From: Rhizophagus clarus
Lineage: Eukaryota > Glomeromycota > Glomeromycetes > Glomerales > Glomeraceae
Length of the DNA stretch: 64,000 nucleotides
NCBI GenBank assembly: GCA_015698045.1
Contig: BLAL01000048.1
Coordinates: forward strand, 62,001 to 126,000
Reading direction: 5' to 3'
Positions within the stretch are counted from its first letter, which is position 1. Each line of letters begins with the position of its first letter. Position numbers and translations under genes: made by a program. Shown here one piece after another: positions 47,688 through 60,800 of the stretch. The notes below the pieces were generated by a model. That model was not told the DNA's origin. It saw only the letters and a program-made list of their open reading frames with translations, and ran no database searches.

Positions 47688-47875
47688 ATGCTTGTAAATG
47701 AGATAAATATTTCGTTCCCTTTCTCAATAAAATTTCAGAAGAGGGAATCAGGAATGCTTTCGCATGTAATTTTTTCAGGGATCTCAGTAAATTTCTCATG
47801 CAATATTTCAGACTTCAAGCTTGCCTTCTATATGTTTATTAGTCTTGAAGCATTCGTTATCCCAATGATATTTCA

Positions 47876-48476
47876 TCAAGTCTTCAGGCTTAATCTCATA
47901 CCCATATCTCTTCCATCCACTGAAATATGTCTTTTTTTTTGGTTTATATCAGTGATCTTTACTAATTTCCAACAATTGAAGCAAATAGCCATTTTGCTAT
48001 TGTGAATAATAGGTCTGTAATAACCAATGGCAACTTCTCTCCCTCCATAGCTATCATAGAATGTCTTGGTTACTCCTTGCCCAGATGATTCGAAAAGGCA
48101 GAATACATGATAATAGCTTTCATGGCCTTCAGTAATCAATGCGTGCAAAGCGTCTTTACACGAATAACCATTGCTGGGAAGTTTCATGAGATCTAATGGC
48201 AGATAAATTATCATATCGTTTTTCCACCTCAAAAACCTTTTCGAATTGATTAGCATAATAAATATTGTAATTTATAACACATGCTCTAAGATATTCTATA
48301 TCAAATACAGGATGATTATTAACTGGCTTAGGCACAATTTTATTAAAATCCTTGTCTAAAATAATGTCAATGCACTTATTAGGCCTTGGTCTGTTAATAC
48401 GAGTTCCTGACATATTTAACGATTTATAACAATTATAGTCTGTAGCGATTTTATTATATCGTGTCACAGGTTTCAC
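47876..48476 (-). pseudogene. Unknown protein fragment with a central frameshift
   Basis: Two overlapping minus frames join: SLNMSGTRINRPRPNKCIDI ... YYANQFEKVFEVEKRYDN, then PLDLMKLPSNGYSCKDALHA ... FYDSYGGREVAIGYYRPI ... HNSKMAICFNCWKLVKI. A one-base shift near 48210-48230 links them into about 180 residues of ordinary composition. I do not recognise the family. The mixed codon use and richer GC than the surroundings suggest a real, recently broken gene or a transposon-borne ORF. Confidence 0.5.
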
Positions 48477-48710
48477 CCTGGCTTCCCCTGTAACTCAAAT
48501 CACGAGATGATTGACTCCGTATATCATATAACATAAAAATAAAACACGGGATGATCGGTTAATTTTAAAAGGCTCTTCTTTTTTCTTATTTTCATCATTG
48601 GGATTGAGGCCAGATTTTTCTAGGTTAGATCGTTATTAGATTAATTTTAATTTAGATTTTTTTTTTATCTACTTTTCTATTATATGTAAATACCGATAAT
48701 TCAACCCCCC

Positions 48711-48737
48711 AATAAATAAATAAATAAATAAATAAAT
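48711..48737. repeat. (AAAT)n microsatellite
   Basis: About six and a half AATA units. Confidence 0.9.
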
Positions 48738-48740
48738 CGG

Positions 48741-49012
48741 TTAATTATTTCCCGATGATTTCATAAAAGCAAGAGCTTTTTCTATCCCCTGCACTTGTGC
48801 CTTCATTTTATTAATTTCATGGCGCAGTTGATTATTTGCCTTAATTCGTTCCTCATGTTCCCTAGTCAGATTTTGCATAAAACGGTCAAAGGTTTCTTTA
48901 TTATATTTAACCAATCACTTTTGCAAAATGATCATTCTTAACCCAGCTATTAATTTCCGTCTCATGATCACATACATTAACTGTTTGAGTCTCATTGTGC
49001 ATTCAGGCCAAC
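48741..49012 (-). pseudogene. Coiled-coil protein fragment, frameshifted
   Basis: NETQTVNVCDHETEINSWVK and NDHFAKVIG are followed, after a one-base shift near 48915, by YNKETFDRFMQNLTREHEER, IKANNQLRHEINKMKAQVQG and IEKALAFMKSSGNN with a stop at 48741. The second half is a strong coiled coil. No family recognised. It may belong with the neighbouring unknown fragments as one decayed multi-gene element. Confidence 0.5.
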
Positions 49013-49377
49013 TTTGTGGGCGTGATTTTTTCCGATACATAGTTTTGCGATTCCGGTCTAACGATTTGTGTTAAATCTCTATTGTATGGTACAAATAATG
49101 CTCTATACGTTTATTTTCTCCGAAATCTGCTCCTTTTTCGATTAGAGATATAGATCACATTTTTTTTCGAAGTTATGGGAAAAAGAGCTTATCTATAATG
49201 TATTTATAGTCTGGATGGAACATGCTACTCAGACATTTTGCGCATCCAGCTTTTCACAAGTTCGAAGTCAAAAAAAAATATACTTATTATGCTAGAGTTG
49301 AGAATGACATAGATATTAGATATTAGATAAAATATTGCTTGCATCAGGTAAAAATATATTAGCCATTTTAATTTGCT

Positions 49378-49728
49378 CTAAGAAATCGACCCCTTCTGTT
49401 TGGATTGCTTTATCCAAAGAATTAGTTTGTATTGCTTTATCTGAGCAACTACTATTCTCTGTCTGCATTCCAGTATCCATACTATAAACAAAGCCCTTCG
49501 ACTTTTTGCCTGTTCATAAATAATTAATTTTTGGCGCAAATATTGCTTAATCCGATCACTTTTTTCTGTAATTTCTTTTGGTAAAACAGGATTGCGCTTT
49601 ATATTAAGTAATTGATCAAAAGCTCTTTTGACTAGACTTGGTGGAATTTTATCTATAATAGGCTTATAATCAGGATGGAAAGTCGGTATTTCCGCATATA
49701 AGTCAATGATCTCTTCGATGTCTGCCAT
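49378..49728 (-). CDS. Hypothetical helical protein
   Basis: This 116-residue open frame starts MADIEEIIDLYAEIPTFHPD, then KIPPSLVKRAFDQLLNIKRN, and continues helical and Lys/Arg-rich. The start ATG is unambiguous. A partial copy of its N-terminal part is visible at about 49150-49225 (the ATCTATAAT...TTATAGTC..GGATGGAA pattern recurs), which suggests a local duplication and decay. No domain recognised; whether it is expressed is unclear. A second open frame directly upstream (49741-49983) is even less certain and is not called. Confidence 0.4.
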   Translation of the reverse strand: MADIEEIIDLYAEIPTFHPDYKPIIDKIPPSLVKRAFDQLLNIKRNPVLPKEITEKSDRIKQYLRQKLIIYEQAKSRRALFIVWILECRQRIVVAQIKQYKLILWIKQSKQKGSIS

Positions 49729-50040
49729 TTAGTAACGAATTTACTTTATCTGTGTAATGTTCAAGTGTTCGAAAAAAATAAATTGATTTATTGCCCCCCT
49801 CGTTCGGGGTGAAAATAGATTTATAAAAAATTTCGAAGTCACTACCATACACAACTTAACATTGATTTTATTTGAGGAATGATAACCATACATATCTAAA
49901 ACATGGAAAAACTTTGGCAGGTGATCACAGTTGAGTAAAAATTTGATACACATCAAAATCTCACACTTAGAAAAATTTGGCACAGTCTTTATTAGTATTA
50001 GGTAGGTAATTCACAAAGATGCTTTATTGAGAATAACGAT

Positions 50041-51526
50041 CTACAATGGGCTTATCCATAGTTGATATGTATCAGTTAAGAGATCTCTAAAATCATCCTT
50101 AAAATTTTTCACTACAGCACGGATTTCAGAACGAATCTCATCACGAATCTCAGAACGAATCTCATCACGAACTTTCTCCCGGAATTTTTCTGGATCAAGT
50201 TTTGTCTTTGTAAACTTCTTAATTGCTTGAGGTGATGTATCTGAATTTATAAGTGAACTTCCATTGAGTTATTTATGCTTCTTACTCGGTTTAACATACG
50301 AAACGATTTAAAACAAAAATAATTACCCGACAATTCTTCACTTTTATCATAATAATTAACTTTACGTTCATATACGTCTACAGTATATCAAATATATATA
50401 AATATGTGTTAGAGAGAAGCTCCATATTTCTCGACACTATGAAAGAAAATGTTATAATTACTCACCTGATTGTTGTTTCTTAATCCTATTAATAGAATGA
50501 GCAATGTTCATCGCCGGTCCTAATTTCACACCATGATGTTCAAGTTTTTCTTCTGTTAGTCGAAGAAAGGTTTTTCCGGTTATTCCATGATTAACAAGAA
50601 CTTCGAGGTCATCTTTCGTCAAACCTAAATTTGTTTGTCTTAACCGATCGATCAAATCCTTTGAAGTTATAATATTTTCGATTTCATCAACGGATGGGAA
50701 AGTACTAGTCTCACAGACTTTATTCTAGCTCCATAAAAATTGTTAGTGTGTTACTTGTTATTAAAACTTCAACTGTAATCTCACCTTTGTACGGTCATTA
50801 TTTTGACTCTCCAAACTACTGTACGTTTTCGACTATTATTAATGAATTGCTTCTGGATTATGTCCACGCACTTGAGATGCAGAATTTTTTGTCGCATTAA
50901 TTTCCTGTTTCGCCTAATTAAGAAAAAGTGTCACTCAAAATTCCTGTCTTATAAACGTCCATTTTTTAGCTAGGAGCTTAACATAAACTTCTCAAGCTTG
51001 ATATATAATTGACTTAATTCATATTTCGCTTTTGAACCTTACTTTACTGGAGCGGTCCATTTCTTAAAACAGAATCAATTATTAATAATTTATTTCACAG
51101 TAAAAGATTTTCAATCAAAAAAAATCAAAAAAATCAAAAGGAGTTTCGAGCTAAGAGCTCAACCTCTAACTAACAGTTGAGGTTACCGTTGTAAACAAAG
51201 AGTTTCAACACCTCCCAATTGAATGGTTGAACGAAGAGTTCCTTACTGCGCATATTTATTTATTACAACATTGCGTACCATACAGACTAACAGTCCCAGC
51301 TTAACCCAACGCACTAACTAATCGACTCACCTTCCAAGATCAATAATAATTTGTGTCTTTTTTCTTCGATCCACGTCGAAATCAGAATCAGCAATGTGCA
51401 ACCTTTAAGATCTTTCTTTACAAAGTCCAGTACTTTCGACAGTTCGTGTTGTTTTTCTTTGTGATAATGTTCCACTATATTTTCATAACTCCAATGTTCT
51501 AACGGGGTACTTTTATAATTATCCAT
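50041..51526 (-). CDS. Multi-exon protein with a SAM-like domain and C-terminal helix
   Basis: Phase-consistent exons are visible: 51526-51331, a 20-nt microexon 51062-51043, 50913-50872, 50832-50785, 50724-50466, 50377-50327 and 50240-50041. The last four are secure; the intron between 50872 and 50832 would be only 39 bp, so that part is uncertain. The exon at 50724 encodes KDLIDRLRQTNLGLTKDDLE, HGITGKTFLRLTEEKL and LGPAMNIAHSI, a SAM-type (or SAM-like) helical fold used for protein-protein contacts. The final exon has a charged repeat VRDEIRSEIRDEIRSEIRA, an amphipathic helix or coiled coil. The N-terminal exon (MDNYKSTPLEHWSYENIVEH) may be a second helical domain. The function is unknown; an adaptor role is inferred. 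Confidence 0.6.
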
Positions 51527-51539
51527 TTTTCGAAAGTGT

Positions 51540-53653
51540 AAGCTGTAAGAAAAAAAGAAAATTCGTGTATATTAGAAATCGATTGTCGCACAGCTGACAC
51601 ATGGGGCGAGACGGTGAGTCGGCTGGAATTATCAAATTTTTCTTACTATATTAAATTGATAATTTCTAAACAATGATACGAATGTAATTCTTAACATCAG
51701 AAGACTAAATATACAGAGTAAAATCATGTCTTTTAACAAATTACTTTCCATTAATTTTACAACTATCGTTACTAAAATTCTTTCTTCCCATATTTTTTTT
51801 ATCATATTTATCAAAAAATTTTTATCTATTAACAGGACAGTTATCATTGATAAAACTGTTCCTTCCCACATAATTTCCCCCTTTTTTGATTTTAATATAT
51901 TTCTTATCATCAAATAACATAGCATTAATAGAAAAAATGTTTCCCTTAAAAACAATTCTTTTCCATTAATTGTGAAACAAATGTTGACAAAGCAATTTTT
52001 TGCCAATATTTTTTAATCAAAGGAAATATGTCTAATGTGAGTATTAATTACTGGAGCTAAAATTATTTTAGAAAAATATAAATATATAAAAAAAAGATAT
52101 TAAGAGTAAGTCAGTCAAAAATATTATAAAGAGGTTGAAGAGACATTATGTTTAAAAAATTAGTCATTTTTTTTTTTTTTTTTTATAACGAGTTTAAATA
52201 AATAAATTATCGGAATTACATTTCCAATAGTTATACCCAGAAGGTAATTGATCTTCGATTAAAAAAAAAAAATATGAATCGTAACAGACATGTAATCTGA
52301 TTCCAAAAAATCAAGGATTTCGTCAAAGAAAATCCGCGAATGTATCGGAAATACATTTCAGGTGTTTTGATGATCTGTTACTTATTTGAATGTAATAAAG
52401 AAAGAAATATTTCTTGGCTTGCTTTGTTTTTTTTAATAAAGTATATAAATAAAAATGTAACAAGACAAACGCACAACTTAAAAAATTATTCACATAAAAG
52501 TATATATTAAAGCGGTTAATCCGAGTCGATACTAAAAATAGTCAAACGCTTATCAAGAATGCGGTATTACTTTTCGTATCAATAAGTTGTTTACCGCAGA
52601 CCACAGAATTCAAAATTATGAACCCCATTAACTTTTTTTTTACCTTCATACATTCATATGATGACCAAGGGGTATAAACGCTTTACATATCTTCATTGTA
52701 GATATCCAATTCTCAGCTCATTATAATGAAACAAAAGCACCGATCACTTTTCGATATCGAAATGTTCTAATCTTTTATTATTTAACAAGCAAAGAAATTA
52801 TGTCCTTCATGTCATTTTATTTAAGGCCAATTATTACTCCATTAATAATAAAAAGTTGATTGGTAAATCTATATAACAAAAAAAAATTCGAGCCTTGCAT
52901 AAATAATTTTTTTACATTGTGCAATGTGTGATTCGTCTGTGACTCTGCGCCTGATCTTTTCCATGCTTTTATGGCATTTTTTGATTAAATTGGGATTACA
53001 GATTTTTACGAGAATATTCTTAATAGATTGTATTTTTTTTTTGTTTTTTTTTAGTTAATTCCCGGTAACTGGCGTTTTCTAATAGTAGATAATTTTAAAC
53101 TATTTAGTTTTAGTAAGATTTTTTTTTCATAATATATCGGCTATAATGAAATTTTGCGAGATTAATGATTTTTTTTGTGACAATAGATCGTTATAAGAAA
53201 TCTTGCAAATGAGAATTTTTTTTTTTGGCAATGGAATTACACATATTTCGTTTTGTAATAAATTTGTATATTTTTGCAATACTGGAACATCTTTTATAAA
53301 TATCACATAATACTGTTAATACTAGAATCCGTCCATGTAAATAGTTTATATCATACTAATATTGTAAATATAATTTATATATTGGCCTGTTTGATAACTT
53401 ATCCAGGTTTCCAATCGACAGAAAAAGAAACAGAAACGAGTTTTGTAATATTAGAGAGTGAGTTAGAGTAAAGCCATGCGTCCATAGTACGAGTATGGAA
53501 AAGACATTGACTAAATTTCCGAACATTTTGATCGATGGGACCTAAGTTGTTAAAAATCAGGGTACCGAGGTTTGAATGAGCTTGCGGATTTAGAGTGATG
53601 GGAGACAAGGAAGTACCGCACATCTGATCGTCGTTACTATGATGAAAAAAAGA

Positions 53654-53696
<43 letters not shown>

Positions 53697-54850
53697 ATCG
53701 ACCGACATGTTTTTAAAATCACACATAGAAATTATAGAATTTACAATTTTTGAAACAAAAACGAAACCATACTATCTATTCTGGAAAAATAAAAAATACG
53801 CCTATCACTAAAGATTCAGCGTTAGCAAGCACTTAGCCAGCCTGTCGTCTTTTACAACTAAACATGCTATGTCCATGTTCAGTCAATAACCCAGGTCAGT
53901 AGCGTACGAAAAAAAAGGTTAGTAAATAAACGCCGTTCTAACTAGCAAGAAAACGAAAGGAGGAAGGGGCGGAAAGAAAAAAAAGAAAAAAAAAATAGGG
54001 GATTAGCTAGAACTATCTGTTGGAACTCGTGCCTCCTCTGACTCCTCCTTTAACTCCTGGCACTAATAAACTAAGCACTCCTAGCAACAAGTCCGCGACC
54101 TGTTTGTTACTATCGGCACTTCGACTTGGGCGTGACTTCTTCTTCGAAGCGAACTGGCTAAGAACTGATTATAGAAGCGAAATAGAACTGAAATGGATAA
54201 GTTGACTTGAGTTGATTCAACCGCTCCTCAAATAGTATCAGCTTGGAACTGAAATGATTTGGTCAAGTCACTCTCCATGATTGATATATAAATCTACATT
54301 TTTGTTTCATTACACATTAATTGCAGAATGTTAATCTGTCTATTAGATAAAAATACAATATCATCGGATACATTTTAGATGTGACAAAAATTAACATCAT
54401 GACTCTGGAAGATTCATATAATTTATAAAGACCTTTATATTCATTTAAAAAGCCTATCGTGAAAATAAAAGTTAAAATCCCGGCATTTACGATTAAAAAA
54501 ATAATTCTTTTAGTCAAAACAAATAGAATTGTCTTCTTTTTTTCTTAAACAAAAATAAATGGCTTTTCCCTAAGATTGTGAACGATAAATATAGAGGACA
54601 AATAGTAAAATGATTATTTAAAAATAGAAAAAATAATAAAAAATACGAAAAATATAAAAAAAATTTAGCAATCTTAAATTCATTTTATATATTTATATAT
54701 AGTTAAAATTCGCATAGGAGATTTGTTTCAAAATAATAGAATTATAATTAAAAAAATCTATAACATTGCTAGAAGCCAAAAATTTTGTTGAAATGAAACA
54801 AACAAACAAGATGCTTTTAGAAATATATAATAAGATAGTTTTGAAGTTTC
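51540..54850. other. Long intergenic region with low-complexity tracts
   Basis: No gene supported. 51660-52010 contains degenerate tandem copies of a TTTCCATTAATTNTNAAACNA-like unit, which keeps one minus frame open for 124 codons without looking like a protein. Short frames near 53274-53722 and 54020-54517 lack motifs; 54035-54090 has repeated ACTCCT units. Confidence 0.45.
53654..53696. repeat. (GATT)n microsatellite
   Basis: More than ten perfect GATT units. The minus strand reads as an Ile-Asn-Gln-Ser run, which is not a gene. Confidence 0.95.
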
Positions 54851-57800
54851 TTATAATTGACAATCGAGACATTCTGAATTATTATCATCAATCCACAGTT
54901 TTAATGATGATCGAGATGATCGAGATAAATAAATTGTATCTGGTAAATGTTTTTCTTCTAATTCAATTTTTTTATTTTTAATATGCTGTTCTGCTTCTTC
55001 AAATTGATTTTGAATTTCATAATGTTGTTGTTGTTTTTCAACTGACATATAAAACTTAAATTTTAATGCATCCTTTGTATATGAATGTTTAAATAATATA
55101 AGTAATTTAGATATTTCAATGGCATTTGGTCTATTATCTGGATTTGAATCCCAACACTTTTTCATTAAGTCAATATAACAATTTGGTACTTCTTTTTCAT
55201 CTACTTCTGGTCTAATCCCATCACATATATCCAATATTAAAGCTGCATCATGAGCACAATTATCAAAAGGTCTTTTTCCAGTTGCTATAAAATACATAAT
55301 CATACTAAAACTATATATATCTGATGCTTGAGTATAAGGGTTACCTCTTAATAATTCAGGACTCATAAAAGATATAACTCCATAAATTTCTTCTGTTTCC
55401 TCTTTAGTATTACTGATTTCTTTACATAATGTCATATTTGAAATATATGGATGAGCATTATTATCAAGAAGTATACTTCCTATATGCAAATCACAATGAA
55501 TCATTTGATTTTGATGAATTTCTTTAAGACCATTAATTATATTAATCAATATATCTATTTTATTTGTCCAATTGAAATTTTTGTAATTTACTAAATTATA
55601 AAGTGGTCCGCCTTCCAAATGTTGAAGAATCATAATAAAATTTTTTGTATTCGGATTTTGCGATATTCCATATATATTATGAATATTACTGAGAATATTT
55701 ATTGAGTATTTTTTTGCCTATTTAAACATAAGAAAAATTAATTATCATATTAAAAAGATATTAAATTTATTGTATAAAAAACTTTATACCTCATTTAAAA
55801 ATTCAACAACTTTTGGAGTGTCATATGAGTGTTTTAAAGTAACTAACTTATTCGGATTTCTTATGTATCTTGTTTTATCCGAATTATAATATAACGGACC
55901 ATCTTCCCATATTGCAGAATAAAATGTGGAAAATCCATCTTTATCTATTTCTTTAATATCATTAAACCGATAATATGGTACCCATTCAAATATTATATCA
56001 CGTGAATTATTAATTTTTAATTGCATTTCTTTAATAAATTCATCGATTTTTTCATTTCCACTAGTCCAGTATACAAAGCTTCTTTTTAAGTAATTTTTAT
56101 TACATGGTTTACACCATTTATATTTTGCATCAAAAAAATCTCTATATTGTTCACCACATTTTTCACATAATCTATCAGGCATTTCATCATATAATTTTAA
56201 AACATATTTACTAGCTCCATTTATAAGAAAATTTTCATCTAATAATAATTTATTAAATGATTTATATAATTCCGCTACCTTAGGACGTTTTAAAGAATCT
56301 ATATTCCAACACTGTTTAATTATCTCCAAAATTGGTTGAGGAATTTTATCACTAGAATTAATAAGTATGTCATTTTTCCGATCTGTATTAATATGAGGAA
56401 GTAATCCTGTAAAAATTTCGTATACAATAGTTCCAAATCCATAAATATCACTTGCTTGAGTATATTCCTTTCTTTTAACGATCTCAGGAGCTATATAAGG
56501 TGACTCTTCTATTTCTTCATAATATAATTCAAATAATCCAAAATTAGCAATAAAAGCAAAATTTTTATCATCCAATAATATATTGCTAGAATTTAAATCA
56601 TGATGAATCAATCCATTTTTATGAATATCATTAAGACCAATAACAATATTTTGTAAAATTTTTAACTTTTCTATTTGATTTAACGAATTATAATTATCAT
56701 CTAAATATCGTTTCAAATCACCATTTTTTGTATATTCCATTACAGCTTTAAAGGCATTTGTTCTTGGATCTTTGGTAATACCATAACAATGAATTATATT
56801 ACTTGAATGATTCATTATAAAATATGATTCAATCTAAAAAAATATTTAATTAATATTATAATATTATATAAATTTACTTTCATGATTAAAGATTATTGTA
56901 ATAATTAACTTACTTCTTTTAAAAGATTATCTTTTGAATTTAAACATTTTAAAGTAAAAATTCCATTTTCCTGCCATCTTTCCCATTGATTTTTTTCGGA
57001 ATTCCAACTTTTTATAAATCCATCTTTCCAAATTACTTTATAAATATTTCCAAATTTATCTTGATCCAAATATACAATATTATCAAACCTATCATATTCA
57101 ATCCATTCTAATATCTCACTGTGATTTTTAGCCTTAAGTTGTATTTTTTGAATGAATAAATCGATCTCAAAATTTTCACTAGTCCAATTTTTAAAATTTT
57201 GCTTAAAATACTTGGAATTACATAAATGACACCAATTATAATCAGTGTTAAATTGATTACAGTTTAAGCATAATCCAAAGTCAATATAATCGATCGGATA
57301 TTTGATGATATTTTGAATGTTATCAAATTTATAAATTTCATCTTGTAATTTCTCATTCAGATTTACTTTTGTTAAGGTATAACCTAATAAATCTAATGGG
57401 AATTCCTTTCCTCTATAATTATCAATTTTTAAACTGTTATAACATGAAGATAAAATACAAATATGTAACTTTATTCCAATATTTGTTAAAGAATTATCAT
57501 CTATATCATCTTTGTTGTCAGATTCATTATCAGTATTATCAGAATCATCATCTATATGATCATCACTTAAATTATTATTGTTTGAGTCAATTTTACAAAT
57601 TGGTTTCATTATTTCAATATTGATGGATTCGTTTCTCCATTCAATTAACTTAATATTACTAGGTTCACAATTTGTTAATGGATAATGTGCATTAAATAAA
57701 ATGTTGTTTCCTAAAGATAAAGGAGGGGTTTTAATATTATAAACTGATTTCTCAGGTTGTAATGTTATAGATTTTTCAATACAATAAACTTGGAATTCTT

Positions 57801-60800
57801 GGTTGTATGACGATCTTGATAATTTTAAGGGATTTCCAATAACTACCCATATAATATAACATTCTTTTATAATAATACTTGTTTCTTCTAACTTTTTTAT
57901 TGTTGTAACAAATCCATTATCGTCATATAATCCAAAATTAACATAAAACTCTTCCATTTTTGAATATCCTTTCGAAATAATTGATCCAAATACTTCATAA
58001 TCCCCATCTTCTAATGGCGTTTCAAAGTTTACACGTTTGTAATCTTCAATATCATTATCTAAATCTTTCAAATCAGTAATTCCCGTCATTATAATTTTAC
58101 GATCATTAGATTTCCCTAAGATACTATCTATTTTTCTTTGTTGTTCTTTTTTTAGGATTTTATAAAAAGGAATAATATCATCAAGTCCAATAATTTCCAA
58201 ATTACTGGTGTTTTGAATCCAATTTGTCAACCCGTTTTTCTCAACAATTTCTCCTTCTCGTGTTAGAAGATATGAAATATTGAGGTTATCTAATAATTCA
58301 AATATCGGTGATTTTAAGTTTATATTATTAAACATATTAACAGATGAAATCTTTGGTAAAATATTTCTAAGAGTTCTTCCTAAAACAATTCTTTGTGGAA
58401 AACAATGGCCATATTCATCAAATACAACTTGTAATGCTTCTAATGGTTTCGCATTACTAAGTGCAATCTCTATAACTTGTTCAAATTCCTTTGTAGGTTT
58501 TATATGGCCTTCACTTATGCGAATTTCATATTGTTCATATTTGAAAAGGACATGAATGTGATCACTGTAACTTTTAATGTTACTTTTAATAAATGGAAAC
58601 GTGCTTAAATCCTTAATTGAATAAATATTATTGTATATCAAGTTGTTCTCGAATTTCATCGTTGGATTTATCATTTCAAAATAAGTTTTATCACTTAAAT
58701 TCACCTTGGGAACTTCAATAATATTGATAGCAGTTTTTTTACTATTTCCTATTTTTTGAGATTCATTAATTACAAGACCTTGAAGTAGGTGAAAATCTTT
58801 GATCCATTTTACTAAATTAACATATAAATCATTCCCAAACCACTCTTTTAAACTTAATTTCTCTTCAAAATTAGCAATTCCAGGATTTTTTTCATCTTGA
58901 ATTTCGGAATAATCAGCTGTTAATAGTATTTCTTTTGCATTTTTTATCCTTCTTAAATGAGAAATGTTTTTATATGAGGTAATATCTATTACATTGTCAT
59001 TGTATAAATTATTTAACCAATTGGCCAATAGTTTGAGAGTATTTAACTTTACACCATTTGATGTTTCTAAAGAAAATGCTTCAAAAGATTCATCATCGTT
59101 GAAATTGGTTATGTCATTATTTTTAGCTGAATTATATGCCCATGTTATATAAAATTTTAAAACGTCAATTTGTTTGGAAGAAACAAAATGGAAATTTTTG
59201 ATAAATAACTGTCCACCAGCCAAAAATTTGTTTGCAAAAATATGGCCATATAAGTTGTGCAAATCATCTTCATCTTCCATATCATATGTTGAAAAAGATT
59301 CTGACAAATCACCTTTATATGTGATTTCAGCAACTGGAAAATTAATACAAATGTCAAAAGGTTGTAAATCACTAAAAATATTGTCGTTGAAAGCGAACAA
59401 GTTTGTAAGACTATCAGGATCATTAATATTAATGTAAACTGTAGGCTCTCCTTTATATAAGTTTAGAGTTAAATCGCCGTTATCAACAAGAACAGCTTGT
59501 TTACTTGGTTGTATACTATGGCCATTCAAGAACAAACCATGATGCAACTTCCACTGTTTCATCATTTGTTGCTTTATTTGTTGTTCAGTCAACGAATCTA
59601 TTTCCGTGATAAAGATGTAAGGCATATAAGAATTTTAAATATAACTCATAAAGCAAAGAACAACATTAAATAAACTAAACTTACCATCATCCTTTCCTCC
59701 AGATTCAAAAAGCGAAATTTCTGATAACTTATCCAATCTTTTTATAGCTAAATGATAGCCATTATCTGCGGACTTGTTATACCATTCCATAGCCTTTTCA
59801 GGATTTTTCACTGTGCCAATACCATCTTCATAACAAACGGCAACATTATATTGAGCAATACAATATTTCATATTAGCAGCTTTCAAGTATAACTCGAAAG
59901 CTTTTGATTTATCAATAGGAGTTCCAATACCATTTAAATAACAATAACCTAACATATTAATGCCGAAAATAGATTCACCCCGTGCGCTTAAACCATAATA
60001 ATAAAAAGCTATCTTATACTCTTTATTGACATAAATTCCTTGTTGATAATAATTTCCAATGCGATATTGTGCATTAGCATGACCATTGTTTGCTGCTTCA
60101 AGATACCAATTAAAAGCCATTCTTTTATCATTTATAATTCCAATGCCTTTTTCGTAACAATTTCCCAATGCAAATCTGCCGACTATATTTTGATCATAAT
60201 TAGCACTTCTTTCATACCATTTAAATGCCAATGGTTTGTTAATCGTAGTTCCTGAGCCATGTTCATAACAGGTTCCTAAATAATATTGAGCAGTAGGATG
60301 ATATTGTAATGACGCTTTATGAAAATAATCAAATGCCTTATTTGCGTTCATTTTTGTACCGATTCCTGAAAAATATAAGTATCCCATAAAAAACATGTGA
60401 TTTGCATCTGTCGTTTGATTCGTATTCAACCACTCATAAATTTCTTCAATTGTGACATCATATAATGATAAGAAATTATCAAGGATTGAACGATGTTGAT
60501 CACTAGATTTTCCCTCATTAATTATCTTCACGATTAACGTTATTAATCCTTTCACAATAATACTGGTTATTTCTGAATCACCATTTGATGCAAGCGTTTG
60601 AGTACGTGGCAACATTGTTTCTTTTAAAGTAAAGACAACCTCTTGAATTGTTGGTCTTTTATCTGGGTCACCATCCCAACACTCTAAATAAAACTATTTT
60701 AGTTCAAATTCAATTCAAAAATTTAATATAAAAATTTCACTCACTCGTGTAAAGATTAGAATATTCTTCGGGCGTATTATCTTCGATGCTTTCTCTAAAA

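Noticed and set aside
51632..52006. 124-codon minus frame of hydrophobic composition
   Set aside because: It overlies degenerate tandem AT-rich repeats; the hydrophobic residues reflect T/A codons, not a membrane protein.
53399..53722. 107-codon frame including an Ile-Asn-Gln-Ser run
   Set aside because: The run is the (GATT)n microsatellite and the rest has no recognisable features.
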